Assembly: GCA_020634115.1 (NCBI GenBank)
Contig: JACKCH010000011.1
Location: 434,001 to 498,000 of the forward strand
Reading direction: 5' to 3'
From: Anaerolineaceae bacterium
Lineage (GTDB): Bacteria; Chloroflexota; Anaerolineae; Aggregatilineales; Phototrophicaceae
Length of the DNA: 64,000 bases
Shown one piece after another: positions 16,132 to 25,048 of the stretch. The translations under genes were made by a program, and so were the position numbers. Each line of letters opens with the position of its first letter. Position 1 is the first letter of the stretch. The notes under the pieces were generated by a model. The model saw only the letters and a list, made by a program, of their open reading frames with translations, did not search any database and had not been told where the DNA came from.

Positions 16132-18584
16132 TTCAGCCTCCCTAACCGGATGGTAAAGAAGAGGACTACGGCCAGCACCAGCGCACCAATTGCGCCACCC
16201 ACAATCCCGTTATTCAGATTCTGCTGGGCAGTTTCCTCAAGGTGTGCCACTTCGCCGCGCAGGGTCTCCAGTTCACTGATCTCTTCATCCGTCAGATTCA
16301 TGACATTGGCCGCACTCAGCATATGCGTGTCACCATGACAGTCGGCGCACACACCGGGGTCAATGCTCATGGTATGCCCGGTCTGGACAAGCTGCACGCC
16401 ATTTTCCTTCAAGACCCGGTTCATATGGCAGTCCGCGCAGGTCATGTCTTCGCCCATGTGGATTTCATCCACAGTGGCTTCCTGGTGGCACGAGCCGCAG
16501 GTATCATTGATTGTCCCCATCACCAGGCCGTTATCATGCGGTGAGTGGCAGTCAGCACAGTCAATGCCCTTGCTCCCGGCGTGATTGCTCGCCAGCCATT
16601 CGTCATAGGTCGGGGCGTGTTCACCACTGTGGCAGCGTCCGCAGACCGCCGAATTCGTGGCGACTTCCACCGGGCCAGGCGGGTGTTCCACGCCTTCGGT
16701 GATAAAGTGACAGTTGCTGCAAACAACGCCCTCGAACACATATTGTTCGGTTTGCGGGTCATAGCCGGAAGCGTGGCAGCGCATACAGTAGCTGGGCCGC
16801 CCGTTATCCGCATAAAGCTGCTGGAAATTCTGGCTCAGTGAGGCATTCGCATGGGGCGAGGACTGCCATTGCCGGTATTCGTCTTCGTGGCATTCGGCGC
16901 AGTCTACCGGGTTCTCGATGTGCATCACCGGGATATTTTCCGGCACACTGTCCGCCACGATGCCCAGTTGAATTTCAGTTGCGTCCAACAGTGAGGTGGC
17001 ATAAGCATAGTTATGCACGCCCAGGCTGCCGTCTTTGAACACGAAGTCCAGCGCGGCGAGTACCCATTCCGGCACATCGGTGCGGTTGCCCAGCGCGACC
17101 CGGGCATTACTCAGCCGGTTCTGGATGCTGTTCTGCGTTTTTTCCAGGAACTGCTGCATGTATTCGCTGCTCAGATCGGAGTGACAGCCGTTGCAAGAGT
17201 TGGGCTGTTCCGCTTCCACCTTGCCGGGTTCGGCCAGCGTCAGCGTATGGCTGCGGAAGTAGTCAAACTCCCCGCTGATCCGCGTAGGCGGCATGTGGCA
17301 GGTGATGCACTGCACGCCTTCCTGGTAATGGCCGGACGGTGTTCCCTGGATGTTGCTCAGGATTTGCACCCCTTCGTACATTTCCTGTACGGGTTCGTGA
17401 ATCTCCGCGATACGATCCGTATCACCGTGACAGCTCACACACAGGTCGTATGGTTCATTCACCAATTGATAGTCATGGGCAGATTCACTGTGCATGGTGT
17501 GACAGGTTGTGCAGGTAACGCCGTACTGGGCACTATCCAGGGTGATCGGGTCTGGCGCGGGGCCATCACTGCCCTTGGCTTCGTGTGTGGCGATCAGATA
17601 CTGCGACCACTGGTAATCACCACTGTGACATTCCAGACAGGTTTCGTCAGCAAAGTTGCTGTCGCGCATGGTATCCAGCGCGATGGCATGGCCGGAGAGC
17701 GTCCATTCGTTAAACTGCATGTTCTGTGACTTGCCATGTCCGTCCGTCCACCAGTGCGCCGAGTCATCCGGGGCGACCAGAGTAAAGACACTGGTATCCA
17801 ACAAGTCCATCCCTGGCAGGTAGCCCACCGGGAAGGGTGTGCCGTCCGGGTTTGTTCCCTGGCTGTGACACTGGCCGCAGATTTGCGGGTCAGGGCTGAG
17901 CGCGATGGATGACCGGATGGCAGCCATTTCTTCATCGCTGATGCTCGAGCCTGCATGATCTACCAGGTCAGCATGAGTGCTGCCAGGCCCATGACAGGCC
18001 TCACACTGGACGCCATCATCTTCCCACTTACCACTATCAGCCTGATAACCGGTGGTATGGCAGCCAGCACAGTTGGCGTTCCAATCATAAGCGGGGGCCG
18101 GCCAGGTATCCGCTAGCGTGTATTCCTGCCATTTCTGCTCCAGGACGTTCCACTCTGCCGGAAGTACCATGTACTCGCCGTCTGCTGTCTGGTAAACATA
18201 CCGCTGGATATAGCGCCCGGAGCCAACCGTGAAAACCACGTCCGCTGCGGTAAAAGCGCGCTCTGTGGTTTCGCCGGGGAGTAACAACGTGCGAACCAGG
18301 TCTCCCACGTTGAAATCTGCGACGATGGCCCCGGTATCTTCCACGCTCACTTGTTGCAGTGTCAGCGAGTGACGGGAGTCCTTATGGATAGTGCTGATGT
18401 CCCGGTGACATTCCCGGCAGTCACGGGCACCGATATATTCCGCGTCTTCAAAAGCGGATGATTGAGCCTGGACAGGCATGGCCGGGAATAGCACCAGTGC
18501 CAGCCCTCCGACGAGAAAAAGGGTTCCGATCACCATCAAGATGACCCCGATAGGTTTGTGTCTGGTGTTGTGGTATGGTTTCAT
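16128..18584 (-). CDS. 17-haem membrane-bound c-type cytochrome
   Basis: Starting at the second in-frame ATG (18584; an upstream one at 18626 is possible), the product has 818 residues. An N-terminal signal or anchor ends near VQAQS and a C-terminal transmembrane helix (ALVLAVVLFFTIRL) ends in RLGRLK. Between them are 17 CxxCH motifs, counted one by one from CRECH to the last CADCH. An FGE- or reductase-type domain is not evident. The haem number and the downstream Fe-S and NrfD subunits resemble HmcA, the 16-haem cytochrome of the Hmc complex. The protein probably faces outside and passes electrons between the membrane complex and a periplasmic or extracellular partner; direction and partner are inference. 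Confidence 0.9.
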   Translation of the reverse strand: MKPYHNTRHKPIGVILMVIGTLFLVGGLALVLFPAMPVQAQSSAFEDAEYIGARDCRECHRDISTIHKDSRHSLTLQQVSVEDTGAIVADFNVGDLVRTLLLPGETTERAFTAADVVFTVGSGRYIQRYVYQTADGEYMVLPAEWNVLEQKWQEYTLADTWPAPAYDWNANCAGCHTTGYQADSGKWEDDGVQCEACHGPGSTHADLVDHAGSSISDEEMAAIRSSIALSPDPQICGQCHSQGTNPDGTPFPVGYLPGMDLLDTSVFTLVAPDDSAHWWTDGHGKSQNMQFNEWTLSGHAIALDTMRDSNFADETCLECHSGDYQWSQYLIATHEAKGSDGPAPDPITLDSAQYGVTCTTCHTMHSESAHDYQLVNEPYDLCVSCHGDTDRIAEIHEPVQEMYEGVQILSNIQGTPSGHYQEGVQCITCHMPPTRISGEFDYFRSHTLTLAEPGKVEAEQPNSCNGCHSDLSSEYMQQFLEKTQNSIQNRLSNARVALGNRTDVPEWVLAALDFVFKDGSLGVHNYAYATSLLDATEIQLGIVADSVPENIPVMHIENPVDCAECHEDEYRQWQSSPHANASLSQNFQQLYADNGRPSYCMRCHASGYDPQTEQYVFEGVVCSNCHFITEGVEHPPGPVEVATNSAVCGRCHSGEHAPTYDEWLASNHAGSKGIDCADCHSPHDNGLVMGTINDTCGSCHQEATVDEIHMGEDMTCADCHMNRVLKENGVQLVQTGHTMSIDPGVCADCHGDTHMLSAANVMNLTDEEISELETLRGEVAHLEETAQQNLNNGIVGGAIGALVLAVVLFFTIRLGRLK

Positions 18585-18684
18585 CAAATCAATCTTTCGC
18601 CAGAAACATAGAGGGCGAATTACCAATGAATTCGCCCTACCAACCGATTACAAAAGTGCGTTGTGTTTCAGGTAGGGCGGTGCG

Positions 18685-19359
18685 TCAGTCTTCCAAAGAG
18701 ATCAAGCCCTTCCGAATGGCGTATTTCACCAGTTCGGTACGGGTGTGTAGATTGAGCTTCCCCATGATATTTTCCCGGTGGCGTTCCACCGTTTTAACCG
18801 AAATATTCAGCAGGTTGGCGATTCCCTGGTTCGTTTCGTCCTCCGCGATAAGCGTCAGCACCTCGCGCTCGCGTTCGGTCAGGCCGTCGTAGCTATCGCG
18901 TTCCGAACCGTCCTGCACCCGCGTGAGGTAATCGGCCACCAGGTCTTTCGCAACCGTTGGTTCCAGGAAAACATTTCCTTCCGCGATCACATGAATCGCG
19001 TGGAGCAGGTCTTCCGGTGCGGCCCGCTTGGGAACATACCCGGACGCGCCTGCCTGAAGCATCTGAAAGAAGTAGTCCGCCCCTTCGTGGATGGTCAGCG
19101 ATAGAATCGCCGGGATTTTGTCCGTCTTTCCTTCTTGCCGCATTGCCTTAATCCGGCGTGTGGCCTCGACCCCATCCATCACCGGCATGGTGACATCCAT
19201 CAGGATGACATCCGGCTTGAGTTCTTCCATCAGGCGAATGGCCTCTGCACCATTCTCGCCCTCACCCACGATGTTCATATCCGGGTCGCTTTCCAACAGC
19301 ATCCGTATCCCGGCGCGAACAACGGCGTGGTCATCAACGATCAACACGTTAATAGGCAT
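18685..19359 (-). CDS. NarL/FixJ-type response regulator (LuxR HTH)
   Basis: The 224-residue protein has a receiver domain with Asp9/Asp10, phosphoacceptor Asp55 (LMDVTMP) and switch-region residues SLTIHEGAD. It is followed by a LuxR-type HTH containing LTEREREVLTLIAED and SVKTVERHRENIMGKL. Its start lies inside the end of the sensor kinase gene (11-base overlap), making a classical two-component pair. The multihaem cytochrome gene begins about 100 bases after its stop on the same strand, so the pair most likely controls that operon, possibly through the inverted repeat upstream of the kinase at 20996-21013. Confidence 0.93.
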   Translation of the reverse strand: MPINVLIVDDHAVVRAGIRMLLESDPDMNIVGEGENGAEAIRLMEELKPDVILMDVTMPVMDGVEATRRIKAMRQEGKTDKIPAILSLTIHEGADYFFQMLQAGASGYVPKRAAPEDLLHAIHVIAEGNVFLEPTVAKDLVADYLTRVQDGSERDSYDGLTEREREVLTLIAEDETNQGIANLLNISVKTVERHRENIMGKLNLHTRTELVKYAIRKGLISLED

Positions 19360-20929
19360 AGGTCGTCTCTTCCTCTGGAAAATCGTTCAGATAGACGACC
19401 AGCGTAGTTCCTTCCCCTGGTTCAGAGTGAATCTCCGCCTGCGCGTTGATCAGGTTCGCCCGCTCCTGAATCCCCGCTAACCCCCAGGCTGTCCGCGCCC
19501 CTGCATTTTCCAACCCAGGAGCAGCATTAAAACCGACGCCATCGTCCCGCACCATGAGGATGATTTTATCGGAAAAATCCAGGGCCACAATCACATGGTC
19601 CGCATTGGCGTGTTTCGCGGTATTCGTCAACCCCTCCTGGGCGATGCGGAACAGAGTCGTTTCAACATCCGACGGCAAAGGTCGGGGCGTACCATGAATT
19701 TCCAGGGTGATTTCGGGGCGTCCCTGGTCTTTGAAGCGGTTGACCATCCAGCGCAGCGCTGCCGCTAGTCCCATATCGTCAAGCTGCGGCGGGCGCAGGT
19801 CGTTTATCAGCAGGCGCAACTCACCGAGCGAGGTAGTCGCCATGCTTTCCAGGACAGACAGCCGTTTAGCGACGTGTTCCGGGTTATCCTTCACCTGGGC
19901 GGCCAGCCCGCGCAGTCCTAACGCGACGCCGGTCAATGCCTGGCCGGTGCCGTCATGGAGTTCGCGGGCGATACGCTGGCGTTCCGATTCCTGGGCGGCG
20001 GTGATGCGTTGGAGCAGTTCGCCGCGCACCGCGTCACGCCGCTGGACTTCGCGCAGTAGGCGGGCGGTTTCATCATTCGCGGTTTGCAATTCGGCATTCA
20101 GCCGTTCCAGTTCGATGTGACTCAGGCGTTCCGTTTCCAGTTTGGAGGATTCTACGGCGTCAAGGCGCTGCTGATTTTCGACTTCCAGCGCCCGCAGGAT
20201 AGTAATCATCGCAACCGCAACAATGGTCGCCATGACGGCCCGGAAAAGCTGCACCGGGAAGCCCAGGGTTTGCATGAACAGATCGCCGTTGATGATATAC
20301 GAGGGGAAAATCACACTGCTACCGGTGAAAATCTGGCCGACCACACCGTACAAAGCCAGGGAAATTGCGGAAATCGTCAGCGCGAAATCAAAGCGTCCCA
20401 TGCCGCGCTCACGGAAAATCGCCCGTTCTCGCCATAACGCCCAACAAGCCATGAGGCCGCTGGGGATACCCAGGATATAACGCGCCAGTACGTCTGAAGC
20501 GGTCAACCACTGGGCTTCGTCTATCGGGTAGACAAAACGGATAATCAGGGCAGATAACATAAACCAGATCGTCGCGCCAATGGACAGCCGCCAACTCGTT
20601 TCCCGCTGGTAGGTTTCCCGGGTGAAGAGGTGTTCGCCAAAGGCCAGCAGCGCCAGGAAAGAGGTCACGAGGATCGCCAGGCGCAGCCAGCGCAGCCACA
20701 ACGGGAAAATGAGTCCGGCGTAGGCTTCAAAACCGAACTCGAACATATCCAACCATTCATGAATGCCGTTCAGCAGGCCAAAACCGGCCAGCAGCCGCAT
20801 CGAACGCGCAAACCCCAGCTCAGACGCGCGCCCGGACTCCACCAGCAAAGCCAAACCCATCGAATATAGGGCCAACCCGTACAGGAAATAGATGGCGATG
20901 GTGATGTCGTCCCAGGATAGGGTAGTCAT
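19349..20929 (-). CDS. Membrane-integrated sensor histidine kinase (HisKA_3)
   Basis: The 526-residue protein has about eight transmembrane helices (residues 8-245), a coiled-coil linker (residues about 245-310), a HisKA_3 dimerisation domain with phosphorylatable His325 in ARELHDGTG, and an HATPase_c domain with NTAKHAN, DDGVGF and GLAGIQERA. The membrane part opens with YGLALYSMGLALL and contains FARSMRLLAGFGLLNGIHEW. The paralogous kinase at 56355-57743 shares this pattern. The ligand is unknown. Because both kinases neighbour haem proteins, sensing quinone redox state or an electron acceptor is plausible. Confidence 0.9.
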   Translation of the reverse strand: MTTLSWDDITIAIYFLYGLALYSMGLALLVESGRASELGFARSMRLLAGFGLLNGIHEWLDMFEFGFEAYAGLIFPLWLRWLRLAILVTSFLALLAFGEHLFTRETYQRETSWRLSIGATIWFMLSALIIRFVYPIDEAQWLTASDVLARYILGIPSGLMACWALWRERAIFRERGMGRFDFALTISAISLALYGVVGQIFTGSSVIFPSYIINGDLFMQTLGFPVQLFRAVMATIVAVAMITILRALEVENQQRLDAVESSKLETERLSHIELERLNAELQTANDETARLLREVQRRDAVRGELLQRITAAQESERQRIARELHDGTGQALTGVALGLRGLAAQVKDNPEHVAKRLSVLESMATTSLGELRLLINDLRPPQLDDMGLAAALRWMVNRFKDQGRPEITLEIHGTPRPLPSDVETTLFRIAQEGLTNTAKHANADHVIVALDFSDKIILMVRDDGVGFNAAPGLENAGARTAWGLAGIQERANLINAQAEIHSEPGEGTTLVVYLNDFPEEETTYAY

Positions 20930-20995
20930 GATGTCTCGTCACTACATTTTTTACCCTTATATACCCATTATATATCGGGGGATGAAAAGCGCTGC

Positions 20996-21013
20996 ATGGG
21001 GTAAACACCCCAT
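20996..21013. promoter_or_regulatory. Inverted repeat, possible response-regulator operator
   Basis: ATGGGGT, AAAC, ACCCCAT: seven-base perfect arms in the 186-base divergent region between the histidine kinase and the small membrane peptide gene. It resembles the heptamer-type sites of NarL-family regulators but is not an exact NarL consensus. Confidence 0.4.
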
Positions 21014-21115
21014 TCGTAAAATACCTGATGAACCTGATTTACAGGGGGTGGTGCGGTCTATTATGCTTAGATTAAATCAAGTGAGGGGTAATGCAACACA
21101 AAAGGGAGAGAGACA

Positions 21116-21268
21116 ATGGACATTATGACGATAGTGAGTGTGGTGGTTCTTTTCATCCTGCGGATCGGTATCCCAGTTCTCGTCCTGGTTGGTCTGGGCG
21201 TCGTGATTGATCGCTGGCAGCGTCGTCGTGAAGCCGATATCGAGACCAAGTACAACAAAACAGCCTAG
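21116..21268 (+). CDS. 50-residue single-span membrane peptide
   Basis: This small gene starts at 21116 behind AAGGGAGAG. Its product begins MDIMTIVSVVVLFILRIG, continues with a long hydrophobic stretch (IPVLVLVGLGVVI) and ends with a charged tail DRWQRRREADIETKYNKTA. The layout is a membrane helix with a positively charged cytoplasmic end (DRWQRRR). The strong ribosome binding site, clean hairpin terminator after the stop and position divergent from the sensor kinase all argue that it is real. I do not recognise a family; a modulator or accessory peptide of the neighbouring membrane systems is possible. Confidence 0.75.
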   Translation: MDIMTIVSVVVLFILRIGIPVLVLVGLGVVIDRWQRRREADIETKYNKTA

Positions 21269-21290
21269 CAAGATATCAACCTGAACAATA

Positions 21291-21317
21291 GGGAGAGCCA
21301 ACCGCTCTCCCTGTTTT
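21291..21317 (+). terminator. Rho-independent terminator of the small membrane peptide gene
   Basis: Arms GGGAGAGC and GCTCTCCC around a five-base loop, followed by TGTTTTTAT. It begins 23 bases after the TAG of the peptide gene and also separates it from the convergent sufE. Confidence 0.85.
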
Positions 21318-21322
21318 TATGT

Positions 21323-21763
21323 CTACAACCGTTTTTTGGCCTCGTGCTGCACCATGCCGACGATGCCCATCAGCCCCTGCCCTTTGCCCATCGAGATTTC
21401 CTTGCCGAACAGGTTAAACACGATGTCCGGCTGCACGGCAGCGACAGCCTCTAATGGTGCGCCAGAGCAAGTTTCATCCAGAATGACCGACATCGCCATT
21501 GCAGAAAGTCCCTGCGGATTCAGCACGTCAAAGTAGAACTTAAGCGTACCATCTGCCTGTTCATTGGCCCACACGAACGCCTCCGACTCACAGGCCGGGA
21601 CGCGCCGCGCCTCGTCATACGGCTGGGACGCGATGTCCGGCGGCACTTTCACATCCTTAAACCGATCCGCGATGTCAATCAGGTAGTCCGCGCGTTCATG
21701 CCGATCGCTAATCAGGTCAAAGTCAGCCAGCACGTCGGCCAGTTTGGGGGGAATTACAGTCAT
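21323..21763 (-). CDS. SufE-family sulfur acceptor protein
   Basis: The 146-residue product has the SufE layout: DRHERADYLIDIADRF at the start, the persulfide-accepting cysteine in VPACESEAFVW (Cys58), and the C-terminal helical part with GMVQHEAKK. SufE takes sulfur from cysteine desulfurase SufS for Fe-S cluster assembly. No sufS is nearby. It lies 14 bases behind an SLC12-type permease on the same strand, with a rhodanese gene further upstream, so a local role in sulfur handling is suggested. AAGGAGC precedes the start. Confidence 0.88.
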   Translation of the reverse strand: MTVIPPKLADVLADFDLISDRHERADYLIDIADRFKDVKVPPDIASQPYDEARRVPACESEAFVWANEQADGTLKFYFDVLNPQGLSAMAMSVILDETCSGAPLEAVAAVQPDIVFNLFGKEISMGKGQGLMGIVGMVQHEAKKRL

Positions 21764-21777
21764 ACAAAATGCTCCTT

Positions 21778-24033
21778 CTATGCCAGGGCGCTTTCATTGC
21801 CCGAATCGCGCACAAACATGCACGAAGCGTGGGTTTGCTCCACCATGCGCCGCATAAAGTCCAGGTCAACACGCTCCTGCAAGCCGAAGATATTCAGGTC
21901 AGCATGGGGCGCGTTGGCTAAAAAGTCATGAAACGTGCCGGATGCGACAATCGTTTGCGTCCCGCGTGGCATCCGTCCCAGACTCACCAACTGCTTGAGG
22001 AACTGTTGTCCTCTATCCTGCTCCTCCGGGGAGACGACGATGGTAATCAGGTTAATATGCCCCTGCCAGTTGCGGGTGATCTGGTAAGCCAGCAGCAGCG
22101 CCAGATCAAGGTTACTCAGACGCATCCCCACTTCCCAATGAGGGCTTTGTTCACGAATCCAGACGTTAATGACTTTCTCGCGCCCCAGGCTGACCACCGG
22201 GTTCTGCGCGAACAGGATCGCGCCGACTTCGTTTTCTTTCGCCCGGTCAATGATGGCTTGCAGCGCCTCCTGTTCAGTTTCATCCGTTACCGACATAAAG
22301 AGACCATTGGGACGGAAGAATACGCTGTGCAGGATTTCTAACGCGCTGCGCAGGCCGCGCCCGAAATCCTCAATTTCCACCAGGGCCATCCGTGAGAAAA
22401 CGCCATCTTTCGTAAAAGCCTGCACTGCCGCATCCAGCCCTTTCACACCCTGCGCGTTTCCAGGCGGAAACATCCCAATGGCGTGAATCGAACCGCGTGG
22501 ATACGCCAGTGCCCGCAGAAAGCGGTAGCTCCCCAATAGGGCGTCGGTGGACGTAGTCGGCACGAGCAGACTGGGTTTCCAGGCGCGTTCCTGTGTGGCG
22601 GGCATCCCGCTGACGCGTTTGGCTGCCCATTCTGCCAGCGTGACGAATAAACCGCTGCGGACATCACTCCAGGGCGCATGAAGCTGGCGGCGCAGTAAAA
22701 AGGTGTAGATGGCAATGATGACCACAATCGCCACCAGACTGAACGCCGGGTCAATCAGAAACATGGCGAAAATACACCCCGCCAGGCCAATCAGCGGCAC
22801 GATGGAACTCACCCGGAACAGCGGACGCCAACTGATGAGTCCCAGGGATTGTTCAAACAGCACCACGCCGTTTAGTACACAATAGGTAATCAGGAAGAAC
22901 ATCGTCATCAGCGGGGCGATGGCATCCAACCCACCACCTACTAAACCGAAGATGAGGGCGGCCACACCGATCAGTCCAGTCACCAGCATCGCGCGGCGTG
23001 GCTCACCCGAGTCCGTAATTTTCGCCAGCCAGGAGCCTCTGGGCAGAATTTCATATTCCGCAACCGCCTGTAACAGGCGCGGCGCCCCCAGAATCGAGGT
23101 CAGGGCGGATGAGAAGGTTGCCGCCAGAATGCCCGCCAGTACCGCTGGCTTCCAGATCGCTTTTTCGACCACGACCAGTTGATTGTGGATGAGTTCGTCC
23201 GGGGTGGCGACTCGTGAGAACCAATAGGCCAGCACCAGGTAGACCACCATACTCAGGATAATCGCGGTCATTGTCCCTTTGGGAATGCTCTTGCGCGGGT
23301 CTTTCAGGTCGCCCGACATATTTACCCCAGCCAGAATGCCGGTGACTGCTGGGAAATAGATGGCGAACAGCGTCCAGTAATTACCATCCTGGAAGCTGCC
23401 AAAAAGCTGCGGGGTCTCTGTCATTCCGCCCTGTCCGAACAGTTCAACGCCTCCCAGCAGCACTGAGATGATCGAGGCGGCCAGGATCACCAGGATGAGG
23501 TACTGCACGCGGACTGCCAGATTGGCGCTGATAAACGCCAGGATAAAGGCGGCTGCAAAACAACCAAACACCACCAATACCTGGGGGTGATTCGGAAAAA
23601 TGCTTAACCAGCCCTCGGTAAACGCGAACACATAGAAGGCCACTGAGATCGCCTGGGCGAAGTAGAATGGAATGCTTACACTGCCACCCACCTCCAGACC
23701 CAGCGATTGGGAGATGATTGAAAACGCCCCGCCTGCCCGTACCCGGATATTGGTGGCGACGGACGAGATAGACAGGCCAGTCGTGATAGTAATCAGATTT
23801 GCCAGCAGGATGATGGATACCGCGCCAATGAGTCCGGCATTCCCCACGACCCACCCTTCACGCAGGAACATGATCGCGCCCAGAATCGTGAGAATCGTGG
23901 GTGTGAATACCCCGCCGAAAGTCCCAAACTTATGATTGCCAGATGAAGGACTTGGCGGCATATCCGTAATTGGCACGGCAGGGGTGCTGCTCTGACGGGA
24001 CAGTGTGACCGGCATCTGAAATCGGACTTTCAT
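21778..24033 (-). CDS. SLC12-type (cation-chloride cotransporter-like) amino acid/cation permease
   Basis: The 751-residue protein has a short N-terminal cytoplasmic part, about twelve transmembrane helices (residues 35-480) and a large C-terminal cytoplasmic domain (residues 490-751). The first helix region GGVFTPTILTILGAIMFLREGWVVGNAG is the conserved opening of Na-K-Cl/K-Cl cotransporter-related APC proteins (the sequence is GGVFTPTIL then MFLREGWVV). The C-terminal domain resembles the regulatory domain of SLC12 proteins. Bacterial members are poorly characterised and the substrate (ion or amino acid) is not determined here. CAGGAGC lies before the ATG. Confidence 0.82.
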   Translation of the reverse strand: MKVRFQMPVTLSRQSSTPAVPITDMPPSPSSGNHKFGTFGGVFTPTILTILGAIMFLREGWVVGNAGLIGAVSIILLANLITITTGLSISSVATNIRVRAGGAFSIISQSLGLEVGGSVSIPFYFAQAISVAFYVFAFTEGWLSIFPNHPQVLVVFGCFAAAFILAFISANLAVRVQYLILVILAASIISVLLGGVELFGQGGMTETPQLFGSFQDGNYWTLFAIYFPAVTGILAGVNMSGDLKDPRKSIPKGTMTAIILSMVVYLVLAYWFSRVATPDELIHNQLVVVEKAIWKPAVLAGILAATFSSALTSILGAPRLLQAVAEYEILPRGSWLAKITDSGEPRRAMLVTGLIGVAALIFGLVGGGLDAIAPLMTMFFLITYCVLNGVVLFEQSLGLISWRPLFRVSSIVPLIGLAGCIFAMFLIDPAFSLVAIVVIIAIYTFLLRRQLHAPWSDVRSGLFVTLAEWAAKRVSGMPATQERAWKPSLLVPTTSTDALLGSYRFLRALAYPRGSIHAIGMFPPGNAQGVKGLDAAVQAFTKDGVFSRMALVEIEDFGRGLRSALEILHSVFFRPNGLFMSVTDETEQEALQAIIDRAKENEVGAILFAQNPVVSLGREKVINVWIREQSPHWEVGMRLSNLDLALLLAYQITRNWQGHINLITIVVSPEEQDRGQQFLKQLVSLGRMPRGTQTIVASGTFHDFLANAPHADLNIFGLQERVDLDFMRRMVEQTHASCMFVRDSGNESALA

Positions 24034-24098
24034 CTGGTTTGCTCCTGGCGCTGTTATGGACTTGCTTCGCCTAAGCCCTCACCGCTGCAAAGCGTCCC

Positions 24099-24121
24099 TC
24101 TCCCTCATGGAGAGGGATTTG
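24099..24121. repeat. Palindromic intergenic hairpin
   Basis: CCCTCTCC and GGAGAGGG arms around TCATGG-type spacer, in the 151-base gap between the permease and rhodanese genes. It may be a dispersed repeat or a weak transcript end; no T-run follows. Confidence 0.4.
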
Positions 24122-24184
24122 CACCCCTTCTCTTACAGACGCTTCTTATGGGGACAGGCGTTGAGGGCAAAAGCGCAGTCCTCC

Positions 24185-25048
24185 TTAGCGTTCTATCGGC
24201 ACGTTGACCAGATTACCCCATTCTGTCCAACTGCCGTCATAGTTCCGCACATCAGGATACCCCAACAGGTACGTGAGGACAAACCAGGTGTGGCTGCTGC
24301 GCTCTCCAATACGGCAGTAGGTGATGATGTTCTCGTTCGACTGGAGTCCCTGTTCGGCCTCATAAATCGCCCGTAGTTCGTCAGCGGTTTTGAATGTGCC
24401 GTTTTCCGGGTTGGCGGCGCGGCTCCAGGGGACACTCTTCGCGCCGGGGATGTGGCCGCCACGCAGCGCCCCTTCGTTAGGATAGCCTTCCATATGCAGT
24501 TTCTCGCCACTGTATTCCGCTGGGCTGCGGACATCTACCAGCGGCAGCCCAGCGTTGACGTGCGCCAACACATCATCACGGAAAGCGCGAATCGCGGAGT
24601 CGTCGCGTTCTGGTGCGGTATAGGTTGTGGCGCGGTAGTCTGGGCGGACGCGGGTCAGTTCGCGGTTTTCCTGCTCCCACTTCAGGCGGCCACCGTCCAC
24701 AATCTTCGCGTTGGTGTGGCCGAACAGGTGGAACACCCAGAAGGCATAGCACGCCCACCAGTTGCTTTTATCGCCATAGAACACGACGGTGGTATCTTTC
24801 GTCACCCCAATGCGTGACATAAGCGCCGAGAATCCATCCCGGTGCAGGTAGTCGCGCCGCAGCGGGTCGTTCAGGTCGGTTGTCCAGTCCACCTGTACTG
24901 CGCCGGGAATATGGCCGGACGGATACAGCAGCGGGTCTTCATTCGATTCGACAATGCGCACGTTTGGGTCGCTCAGATGCTCCGCGACCCACTCGGTAGA
25001 TACCAGGACATCGGGTTGGGCATAACCCCGGTCAGCGATACGGCTCAT
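24185..25048 (-). CDS. Thiosulfate/3-mercaptopyruvate sulfurtransferase (tandem rhodanese)
   Basis: The 287-residue protein has two rhodanese domains. The N-terminal one opens with LVSTEWVAEHLSDPNVRIVES and is inactive by lack of cysteine at its loop. The C-terminal one ends with the active-site loop YCRIGERSSH (Cys245), the version found in actinobacterial and Chloroflexi thiosulfate sulfurtransferases. It transfers sulfane sulfur from thiosulfate to a thiophilic acceptor. No signal peptide is seen, so it is cytoplasmic. GGGAGGTAATC precedes the start. It lies upstream of the permease and sufE genes on the same strand. Confidence 0.9.
   Translation of the reverse strand: MSRIADRGYAQPDVLVSTEWVAEHLSDPNVRIVESNEDPLLYPSGHIPGAVQVDWTTDLNDPLRRDYLHRDGFSALMSRIGVTKDTTVVFYGDKSNWWACYAFWVFHLFGHTNAKIVDGGRLKWEQENRELTRVRPDYRATTYTAPERDDSAIRAFRDDVLAHVNAGLPLVDVRSPAEYSGEKLHMEGYPNEGALRGGHIPGAKSVPWSRAANPENGTFKTADELRAIYEAEQGLQSNENIITYCRIGERSSHTWFVLTYLLGYPDVRNYDGSWTEWGNLVNVPIER

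Noticed and set aside
15559..16338. Plus-strand frame opposite the Fe-S subunit
   Set aside because: The minus-strand gene has all four cysteine clusters and a Tat signal; the plus frame shows no domain.
14096..18626. Interpretation as alternative complex III
   Set aside because: No molybdopterin-like ActB, no second NrfD (ActF) and no small Act subunits are present; the haem count is far above that of ActA.
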